Positions 51,605 to 59,000 of a DNA stretch of 64,000 bases are shown here, in pieces. The translations under genes were made by a program, and so were the position numbers. The stretch comes from Streptomyces sp. S.PNR 29 (GTDB lineage: Bacteria > Actinomycetota > Actinomycetes > Streptomycetales > Streptomycetaceae): positions 120,363 through 184,362 of the forward strand of contig NZ_JANUQM010000001.1 of assembly GCF_030386795.1 (NCBI RefSeq), written 5' to 3'. The notes beneath the pieces are model-generated. The model worked only from the letters and a program-made list of their open reading frames with translations, was not told where the DNA came from and ran no database searches. Positions within the stretch are counted from its first letter, which is position 1; each line of letters begins with the position of its first letter.

Positions 51605-52524
51605 ACCTGACGATGCCGGTAGTGGTCGGCGCGGTCATCGGCCTGGGCGTCTACGCCCTCGTCCGCGCGCTGATGCCGAGCAAGCGGAGCGCGATCTCGC
51701 AGGTCGCCCGGATCGACGCCATGCGGGCGCGCGGGGCGGCGTACGAGTCGGCGCGCCAGGCGAAGGACACCGGACGCCTCGGCTCGCTGCGGGGCGAGGT
51801 CGGCCAGCGGGTCGCCGAGTTCTATCTGCAGCAGGGCTGGGAACAGCGGTCGCTGCGCGCGGACCTCGCCGTCCTGGACCGCAGCTGGGAGAAGTTCCTC
51901 GCGACCAAGGCCCTGCTGGGCGCGGCGGGCCTGTTCTTCGGCCCGTTCGTGTTCGCGGTGGTGTGGACGCTCGGGTTCGGCCGCAGCCCGATCATCCCGG
52001 TGTGGCTGGCGCTGATGTTCGCGCTGGTGTTCTTCTTCCTGCCCGACCTGGAGGTACGGCGGGACGCGGCCGAGAAGCGCCGTGACCTGCGGCGTGTCAT
52101 CGGCGCGTACCTCGACCTGGTCTCCATGAGCCTGGCCGGCGGCCGGGGCCTGCCCGAGGCCCTGATGGCGGCGGCGGAGGTCTCCGACGGCTGGGCCACC
52201 CAGCGCATCCGCAACGCCCTCGCCGACGCCCGCATCACCGGCATCAGCCAGTGGCAGGCGCTGGGGCAGCTGGGTGAGGAGATCGGCGTGGAGGAGCTGA
52301 AGGACCTGTCGGCCTCGCTCGCCCTGGTCGCGGACGACGGCGCGAAGGTCCGCGAGTCCCTCGCCTCCCGCGCCGAGACCATGCGGCACCGCGAACTCGC
52401 CGAGATCGAGGGCAGCGCGGGCGAGAAGTCCCAGTCGATGCTCGTGGCGCAGCTGCTGCTGTGCGCCGGGTTCCTGGTGTTCCTGATCTTTCCGGCGGCG
52501 ATGCGGGTGTTCCAGGTGCAGTGA
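51601..52524 (+). CDS. tadC: TadC-like pilus inner-membrane platform protein
   Basis: A 307-residue T2SSF-domain protein, partner of TadB. It starts with GTG (MNLTMPVVVGAVIGLGVYAL). Motifs: LDLVSMSLAGGRGLPEALMA and ELKDLSASLALVADDGAKVR are typical of TadC. TM helices flank the domain (LIMFALVFFFLP-like and LLLCAGFLVFLIFPAAMRVF). A gap of 76 bases to the pilin gene with its own ribosome site follows. Confidence 0.88.
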   Translation: MNLTMPVVVGAVIGLGVYALVRALMPSKRSAISQVARIDAMRARGAAYESARQAKDTGRLGSLRGEVGQRVAEFYLQQGWEQRSLRADLAVLDRSWEKFLATKALLGAAGLFFGPFVFAVVWTLGFGRSPIIPVWLALMFALVFFFLPDLEVRRDAAEKRRDLRRVIGAYLDLVSMSLAGGRGLPEALMAAAEVSDGWATQRIRNALADARITGISQWQALGQLGEEIGVEELKDLSASLALVADDGAKVRESLASRAETMRHRELAEIEGSAGEKSQSMLVAQLLLCAGFLVFLIFPAAMRVFQVQ

Positions 52525-52600
52525 GCCGACTCCAGAGCTTGAGAACCCCGGGCTTCAACTTCAGAGCTTCCGTGAACCGATTTCGAGAGGACAACGCGTC

Positions 52601-52852
52601 ATGAACGGACGTACCTTCCACACCGGCATCCCGGCCATGGACTTCCTGGTCACCTTCCTCCAGGCCCGCGTCGAGCGCGCCCGCTCCGGGGAACTGGACC
52701 GCGGTGCCTCCGCGGTCGAGTGGGTCATCATCTCGGCCGTCGTCGTGGCGATCGTCGGCGTCGTGGCCGCGATCATCAACGCCGCGCTGAGCGAGGGTGC
52801 CAACAAGGTCGGCGACTGCATCAAGGGTGCGGACGCGGGCAAGACCTGCTGA
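52601..52852 (+). CDS. flp: Flp-type major pilin
   Basis: An 83-residue prepilin. The cleavage motif is RGASAVEW, Gly followed by five residues with Glu at +5, then a hydrophobic helix (VIISAVVVAIVGVVAAIINA) and a short Cys-containing tail (GDCIKGADAGKTC). The N-terminal leader is long (about 50 residues) and has MDFLVTFLQARVERAR. GAGAGG lies at ribosome-site distance. The two Cys of the tail could form a disulfide in the pilus. No prepilin peptidase was found in the window. Confidence 0.85.
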   Translation: MNGRTFHTGIPAMDFLVTFLQARVERARSGELDRGASAVEWVIISAVVVAIVGVVAAIINAALSEGANKVGDCIKGADAGKTC

Positions 52853-52880
52853 ACGCTCGTACCGGACAACGGGGTTGCTG

Positions 52881-53324
52881 GTGGCCGTACGTCGCTGGGT
52901 ACGCCGCCGGGTGGAGGCCGCCTCCGCCCGCGGTGACTCCGGCATGACCGCGATCGAGTTCGTGCTGCTCACGCCGGTCCTCTTCTTCATGATCTTCGCG
53001 ACCGTGCAGTTCGCCCTGTACTTCTTCGCCGACCACGTCGCCCAGGCGGCGGCCCAGGCGGGGGCGCGCAAGGCGCGGGCGACGGCGCACGATCAGCCGG
53101 GGGCGTGGCGGGGGGAGGCCCAGGACGTGGTGGACAGCTACATCCGCCAGCTCGGGCCGCAGCTCGTCCTGTCGCCGGACGTGACGATGCTGCAGCCGGA
53201 GCAGAACACGGTGGGTGTGGAGATCGCGGCACGCGTGCCGACGGTGTTTCCCGGGCTGGATCTGACGGTGCACGCGCAGTCGGTGGGGCCGGTGGAGCGG
53301 TTCGTGACGGAGGACGGGAACTAG
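52881..53324 (+). CDS. TadE-like pseudopilin (1)
   Basis: A 147-residue pseudopilin with cleavage motif GDSG-MTAIEF (Glu at +5) and the helix VLLTPVLFFMIFATVQFALY. The remaining domain has QAGARKARATAHDQPG. The GTG at 52881 was chosen; a TTG two codons upstream is equally possible. TadE proteins prime or modify the Flp pilus. The ATG of the next gene follows the stop codon directly. Confidence 0.85.
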   Translation: MAVRRWVRRRVEAASARGDSGMTAIEFVLLTPVLFFMIFATVQFALYFFADHVAQAAAQAGARKARATAHDQPGAWRGEAQDVVDSYIRQLGPQLVLSPDVTMLQPEQNTVGVEIAARVPTVFPGLDLTVHAQSVGPVERFVTEDGN

Positions 53325-53744
53325 ATGGCCGCCTTGCAGAGCCACGGCTTGCGGGACGACCGGGGCCTGTCCACCGTCGAGGTGGTGATCCTCGCCCCGG
53401 TGATGATCCTCTTCATCCTGGTCCTGGTGGCCTTCGGGCAGCTGGTGGACGGCCGCGGGGCGCTCGACGGCGCGGCGCGGGACGCGGCACGCGCGGGCTC
53501 GATCCAGAAGGACCACGCGACGGCGATGGCCGAGGCGAGGAAGGCGGCGGAGGCGGACCTGGAGGACGTCTGCTCGGGTCCGGTGTCCGTCCGGCAGACC
53601 AGCCAGGGCTTCGAACCCGACACCATCTTCACGGTCGAGGTGAGCTGCCAGGTGCGCGGCCTGGCCATGCTCGGCCTGGACGTCCCGACGACGCTGACGG
53701 CGAGCTTCAGCTCACCGCTGGACCCGTTCCGGAGGACGGTGTGA
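53325..53744 (+). CDS. TadE-like pseudopilin (2)
   Basis: A 139-residue pseudopilin with motif DRG-LSTVEV (Glu at +5) and helix VVILAPVMILFILVLVAFGQ. The globular part has two Cys (LEDVCSGPVSVRQ and FTVEVSCQVRGLAM). Directly adjacent to the previous stop and overlapped by the next GTG (GTGA). Confidence 0.85.
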   Translation: MAALQSHGLRDDRGLSTVEVVILAPVMILFILVLVAFGQLVDGRGALDGAARDAARAGSIQKDHATAMAEARKAAEADLEDVCSGPVSVRQTSQGFEPDTIFTVEVSCQVRGLAMLGLDVPTTLTASFSSPLDPFRRTV

Positions 53745-54202
53745 GGGCTCGGACACGTACGTGGACGGCGTCCCGTCTCGGTCGGCTGGACGACCGCGGC
53801 TCGGGCGCCGGCGCGGTCATCATCTTCGCGATCGTCTTCCTGTCGCTGTCGGCCTTCGTGATCGACGGCGGCATGTCGATCTCCAAGCGCGAGCGCGCCG
53901 CCGACATCGCCGAGCAGGCGGCCCGCTTCGCCGCCCAGGACATCGACCGGGAGGCCCTCTACGACAACGAGGGCGGCCCCGCGCCGATCAACTTCGAGAA
54001 CTGCGACGCGCGGGTGAAGACCTTCGCCCGCGAGATGAACATGAGCCTCGCGGACATCGCCGCGACCCACTGCGTGGCGGCGAACGCGCAGGAGGTGGAG
54101 GTCGAGGTGCAGTTGACGTACTCGCCGGTCTTCACCGGGATGTTCTACGGCGGGGACGTGGTGGTGCACGGGCAGGCGGTGGCGGAGAACGAGGTGGGCT
54201 GA
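53741..54202 (+). CDS. TadG-like pseudopilin, cleavage Glu missing
   Basis: A 153-residue protein starting with GTG in the overlap GTGA. After DDRGSGAGAVIIFAIVFLS the position corresponding to the +5 Glu is not Glu (SGAGAV), unlike the two TadE genes before it, which fits TadG-type proteins. The hydrophobic helix AIVFLSLSAFVIDGG is followed by SKRERAADIAEQAARFAAQD, a TadG hallmark. It ends the pilus operon; a small type VII partner gene converges on it 20 bases later. Confidence 0.82.
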   Translation: MRARTRTWTASRLGRLDDRGSGAGAVIIFAIVFLSLSAFVIDGGMSISKRERAADIAEQAARFAAQDIDREALYDNEGGPAPINFENCDARVKTFAREMNMSLADIAATHCVAANAQEVEVEVQLTYSPVFTGMFYGGDVVVHGQAVAENEVG

Positions 54203-54222
54203 GCGGGCGAGTGACGGTCGGC

Positions 54223-54567
54223 TCAGCCGCTCTTTTTGTCCCCCTTCCCGCCCCGCTTGTCCTCCGTCTTCATCTTGTCGTTGACCTGCTTGGCGAGCTC
54301 GTCGTCGAGCTTCTTGAACTCGCGCACGACGGCGTCGGACATGTCGGAGAGGGCGTCGAGCTGCTGGGTGATGTCCTCGCGGCCGTCCTCCCAGTTGGAC
54401 TCGAAGTCGTCGAGGGCGTCGTTGACGCTGCCGTCTCCGATGTCGTCCCGGTAGGACTCGAACATCTTCTTGGTGTGGTTCAGCCGGGTCTTGATGGACC
54501 GCAGCCGGCGCCCGAAGCCCTCCAGCTCGCTCAGCGGCAGCGCGAGGTCGCTCTTGCCCTTGCCCAT
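54223..54567 (-). CDS. Small helical type VII partner (DFESNW family)
   Basis: A 114-residue helical protein: MGKGKSDLALPLSELEGFGR, central ALDDFESNWEDGREDITQ, and end VVREFKKLDDELAKQVND, then a Lys/Gly/Asp-rich tail. It shares DFESNW with the protein at 29994-30308 and F-x3-D-x-E-L-A with all five relatives. GGGGGA is at ribosome-site distance. It is divergent from a PsbP/Mog1-like gene with shared inverted repeats between. The nearest effector is the RHS toxin 1.5 kb away, which lacks its own adjacent small partner, so this may serve it. Confidence 0.78.
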   Translation of the reverse strand: MGKGKSDLALPLSELEGFGRRLRSIKTRLNHTKKMFESYRDDIGDGSVNDALDDFESNWEDGREDITQQLDALSDMSDAVVREFKKLDDELAKQVNDKMKTEDKRGGKGDKKSG

Positions 54568-54579
54568 GCGTCAGTCCCC

Positions 54580-54622
54580 CAACGTCGTAGTCTGAGCGGC
54601 ACCGTACAACGTGACGACGTTG
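54580..54622. promoter_or_regulatory. Repeated CAACGT/ACGTTG motifs in a divergent promoter
   Basis: CAACGTCG (54580-54587) is mirrored by CGACGTTG (54615-54622). A nested dyad CAACGT (54607-54612) and ACGTTG (54617-54622) has a 4-base centre. These repeats lie between divergent genes of the type VII-like set and look like operator half-sites. Confidence 0.5.
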
Positions 54623-54669
54623 GCATGTGTGATCGAGTAATGCGCCGAGTGAACGGGGTGGACGGACGT

Positions 54670-55317
54670 ATGGCCCGCTACATGGAGACGCTCACGATCG
54701 AGCGCGGTGGCTTCCGCATCAAGGTGCCGGAGTCGTGGTGGGAGTTCGACGTACGCCCGGAGTCGCGCGACGACTCGATCCGGCGGATGGTGACCGAGCG
54801 ACTGCGGCAGCGGCCGGAACTGGAGCCGTACCGGGACACCTACACGGCGTTCCTGCAGAAGGCGGCGGCCGACGCGTGGAAGTCGGGTGCGCTGTACTGC
54901 GGGTGCATGGCGGAGAACTTCGGCGGTGACACGCCGATCACGGCCTCGGTGACGGTCTCGCTGGCCGGCGGCCGTACGCGGTCCGGTGAGCCGCTGTCGA
55001 CCGATCCGGCGGTGATCGCGGGGCAGCTGGCGGTGAAGGAGGCCAGGAGGGAGGGCGACTCCTGGCGGAAGGTGACGACGGTCGACATCCCCGGCGTCGG
55101 CCCGGCGGCCCGGACGTACGGCATCGAGGACATCCCGGTGCCCGGGGATTCGCTGAACCGCACGATCCGTGCCGTACTGATGCAGACGTTCGTTCCGGTG
55201 CCGGGTCAGGAGGGGAAGGTGGCGCTGGTGGCCGGCAGCAGCCAGGTCCTCGACCTCGCGGACTCCTTCTTCGACATCTTCGACGCGATCACGTCGACGT
55301 TCCGGTTCGTCGGTTAG
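54670..55317 (+). CDS. PsbP/Mog1-like small protein, possible effector chaperone (5)
   Basis: About 215 residues from ATG 54670 (GTG 54649 and ATG 54625 are in frame alternatives). Pattern: RIKVPESWWEFDVRPESRDD, VDIPGVGPAARTYG in the middle, TFVPVPGQEGKVALVAGSS near the end and a final helix (FFDIFDAITSTFRF). It is closest to 32317-32925. It lies between the pilus operon and the RHS toxin, divergent from a small partner gene. An intracellular chaperone or adaptor for type VII-like substrates is inferred. Confidence 0.65.
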   Translation: MARYMETLTIERGGFRIKVPESWWEFDVRPESRDDSIRRMVTERLRQRPELEPYRDTYTAFLQKAAADAWKSGALYCGCMAENFGGDTPITASVTVSLAGGRTRSGEPLSTDPAVIAGQLAVKEARREGDSWRKVTTVDIPGVGPAARTYGIEDIPVPGDSLNRTIRAVLMQTFVPVPGQEGKVALVAGSSQVLDLADSFFDIFDAITSTFRFVG

Positions 55318-55662
55318 CCGTCCCTGCGGAAACTCCCGCGGACCTGCACACCGTTCACCATGAGGTCGTGCGAAGACTCCGGAGAACCGGATCGGCCCTC
55401 ATGCGTACCGGTCGACGGCAGGGACCGGAACCGCGAAAACCACAGGTCCTGTGAAGAAGTCCGCCCATTCGGTGACCGCGTTGCCACACCGATGAAGCCG
55501 GGCATGCCGTGACCTCGTGTACCGGCCTCGGGCGGCTGGTTACCTCTCCTTCGCCGTGCTTTGATCGATGGGCGCAGGTCACCGGTCATGATCGGTCCCG
55601 GTTCCGGGGATCCCGGTGATCTCTGCCATCGCCCATTTTTGCTGTGAAGGGAAACGCGCGAC
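55318..55662. other. Intergenic region before the GG-leader peptide gene
   Basis: About 345 bases without a convincing gene. A GTGAAGGG ribosome site for the peptide gene lies at the right end (about 55643-55650). Several short dyads occur near 55590-55620 (for example CCGG-type arms around TTCC), but none is strong. Confidence 0.45.
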
Positions 55663-55878
55663 ATGAACCTCGCCCCCCAGGTCCACACCGCCCAGATCTC
55701 CGACGCTGACCTGGACGACATCGCGGGCGGTCAGGCGGGCGCGTCCCCTGCCGGCCTCGGCACGGCTGCCGGCTTCTACGTCGAGGCCGGGCCCGTCGGC
55801 ATCGGCGGCGGTGTCGGCGCCGGCGTCTCGCCCGAGGGCGTCGCGGCGGACGCGCACCTGCACGCCGCTTCTTTCTGA
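55663..55878 (+). CDS. 71-aa double-glycine leader peptide, possible bacteriocin/RiPP
   Basis: A 71-residue peptide. The first 23 residues form a leader: VHTAQISDADLDDIAGGQAG, where DADLDDIAGG is the double-Gly motif cut by peptidase-ABC exporters or RiPP proteases. The core (about 48 residues) is extremely rich in Gly, Ala, Val and Pro (VEAGPVGIGGGVGAGVSPEG) with no Cys, Ser/Thr-poor, and ends HLHAASF. Without Cys it cannot be a lanthipeptide. No exporter or modification enzyme is adjacent. A strong terminator follows, so it is a single-gene unit. Confidence 0.65.
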   Translation: MNLAPQVHTAQISDADLDDIAGGQAGASPAGLGTAAGFYVEAGPVGIGGGVGAGVSPEGVAADAHLHAASF

Positions 55879-55910
55879 CGGAGCCGTTTCGTACTGGCGG
55901 AACGTGTGCC

Positions 55911-55942
55911 GCGGGCCCTGGATCACCGGATCCGGGGCCCGC
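55911..55942 (+). terminator. Strong terminator after the GG-leader peptide gene
   Basis: Arms GCGGGCCCTGGATC (55911-55924) and GATCCGGGGCCCGC (55929-55942) pair along 14 positions with a single G-U wobble, around a 4-base loop. Confidence 0.75.
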
Positions 55943-56032
55943 TCGCACGTTCGTGTAGCTGCCCTGTAAGTTCACGTGTGCACACGGTTGTTGACGACGC
56001 TGGCGATGCGCAGGTGACGGGGGTTGACGGGT

Positions 56033-59000
56033 ATGGCGGGCCATCGGCCGCACGATTGGCATGTCCTGGGCCTGGACAAGGACCCCACTCCGGGCGACCC
56101 CCATCGCGTCCGCCAACTCGCCAAGCAGCTGCACGACTTCGCCGACGACGTCTCCGATGCCCTGCGTCTGGTCAAGGGCATGGCGGACGAGGACACGCTG
56201 CTGGAGTGGGCGGGCAAGTCGGCGGCGGTGTTCAAGGAGGAGTTCTCCGGCGTCCCGAAGAACCTCAAGAAGCTGAAGAAGTCGTACGAGATGTGCGGGG
56301 ACGCCCTCGCCGACTTCTGGCCGAAGCTGGAGCGGGCGCAGGCCCTGGCCGACAAGGCGCTCGCCAAGGCCCGCGAGGCCCGCGACGACCTTTCCTCAGC
56401 GCAGTCGCGTCTGTCCTCGGCCGACTCCTGGGTCACCCGCGCCACCAAGGAAGCCGACAAGTACAAGGACGACCCCACCGGCAGCAAGTCCGACGCCGAC
56501 AAGCCGGACGAGGCGAAGGTCCGCGCCGCCACCCGGGACGTCCAGCACGCCAAGTCCGCCCAGACCAAGGCCCAGTCGGACGTCACCAACGCCCAGGACG
56601 CCCTCGATGCCGCGAAGAAGATGGCCGAGGACGCCCGCAAGATGCGCGAGGAGGCCGCCCGCGAGGCGAAGTCGAAGATCGACGAGGCCTCGGACGCCGG
56701 GATCCAGAACCGGTCCTGGTGGGAGGACATCGGCGACTGGTTCACCGACAACTGGGACACCATCGTCGCCGCCTGCAAGATCGTGGTAGCGGTTGTCGGG
56801 ATCGTGGCGATGATCATCGGCGGGCCGATCCTGGCGGCGATAGTGGTCGTGGCCGCCCTCGTCGTGCTCGCTGACACGCTCTACAAGTACTCAAAGGGCC
56901 AGGCGTCCCTATGGGACGTGGGCTTCGCCGCGCTGGACTGCATCCCGGGTATGAAGGGCCTGACCACCCTTGGCGGCCTCGCCAAGGGACTCAAGGGCGG
57001 CCTGGCGGCGGCCAAGGGGCTCAGGGGCGGCCTGAAGGGCATGGGGCTGGCAGTCCGGGGCCTGGGCAAGAACGCGCGAGCAATGCTCGCCGACGGCGCC
57101 AAGGGCGCCTACAACCGGGTCAAGAACGTGGTCCGCTCCAAGGGGACCGACCCCGTCGACATGGCCACCGGCGCCATGTACCTGCCACAGACGGACGTGG
57201 AACTGCCGGGTCTGCTGCCGTTGGGCTTCAACCGCCGGGTCGCCTCCGACTACCGATGCGGCTGGTGGTTCGGCCCCACCTGGGCCTCCACCATCGACCA
57301 GCGCCTGGAGATCGACCCTGACGGCATCGTCTTCGTCACCGAGGACGGCCTGCTGCTCGCGTACCCACATCCTCACAGCCCGTCCAGTCCGGTCCTGCCC
57401 GAGACCGGTCCTCGCCGACCGCTGACCCGCCTGGAGGACGGCGGCTACCGCGTCGAGGACCCCCTCACCGGCCACACCCGCCACTTCACCCGGCCTGTCG
57501 ACGGCGTTGCCCTGCTGAACCGCATCACCGACCGCAACCAGCACACCATCACCTTCCACTATGACGAGCACGGCACCCCGCTCGCCGTGCGCCACTCCGG
57601 CGGCTACCACCTCAAGCTCACCACCGAGGGCGGCCGCGTCACCGCTCTGAGCCTGGCCGGTGCGGCCGAGGACGGCTCGGATGTCGTCATCAAGCGCTAC
57701 GGTTACACCGACGGCAGCCTCACCGAGACGATCAACTCCTCCGGCCTTCCGCTGCGTTTCACCTACGACGACCGGATCCGCATCACGTCCTGGACGGACA
57801 CCAACGAGCGCAGCTACGCCTATACCTACGACGACCAGGACCGCTGCATCGCCGAGGGCGGCGAGGCCGGCCACATCGCCATCACCCTCGACTACGACGG
57901 CACCGACTCCGCCTGGCCCGACTGCCGCATCACGACGCTTACCACGGCCGACGGCGCGGCAAGCCGATTCGTGATCAACGACCGTTGCCAGGTCGTGGCC
58001 GAGATCGATGCCAACGGTGGCGTCACACGCACCGAGTACGACCACGACCACCACGTCCTGGCCTGGACGGATGCCCTCGGCCACACCACCCGGTTCACCA
58101 ACGACCCGACGGGGCGGCCGCTCACGGTCAGCCATCCGGATGGCGAGGTGACCCGCTACACGTACAACGACCTGGGACGCCCCACCACCGTCACCCTGGC
58201 CGATGGGTCCAGCTGGCGCCGCGCGTACGACGAGCGTGGCAACTGCATCGCCGTTACCGACCCGGCAGGCGCGACAGTTCGATACCTCTACGACGACTCC
58301 GGCCGCTTGACGGCCGTCACCGACGCGCTCGGGGCGACCACGCGGGTACGGTGCACCACCACCGGCCTGGTGGCCGAACTGACCGACCCACTGGGCCATC
58401 ACCTGACCGCACACCACGACGCCTTCGGCCGGGTCAAAGTGGCCACAGATCCCCTGGGAGCGCAGACCTGCCGCTGGTGGACCGTGGAGGGACGCCTCGC
58501 CCGCATGCTGGGCCCGGACGGGGCGGAACAGTCGTGGGAGTACGACGGGGAAGGCAACTGCATCCGCCACACGGATGCGGTCGGCGGTGTGTCCAGCTAT
58601 GAGTACACCCACTTCGACCTGCTGACCGCACGGACCGGCCCCGACGGAGTCCGGTACGAGTTCGAGCACGACTCCTCGCTGCGGCTGACCAAGGTCACGG
58701 CTCCCAGCGGCCTGACGTGGGAGTACGAGTACGATGCGGCCGGCCGGTTGGTCGCGGAGACCGACTTCGACGACCGCCGGGTCACGTACACGCGCGATGC
58801 GACGGGCCGCGTGGTGGCACGCACGAACCCGCTGGGTCAGACGGTCGTCTACGATTACGACGCCCTGGGCCGACTGACCTCCAAGAACGTGGACGGCGCG
58901 GTCACGACGTACGAGTACGACAGCGTGGGCAGGAGGCTGCGGGCCACGAGTGCCGACTGCGAGATGGTCTGGGAACGAGATGAAACGGGCAGGCCTGTCG

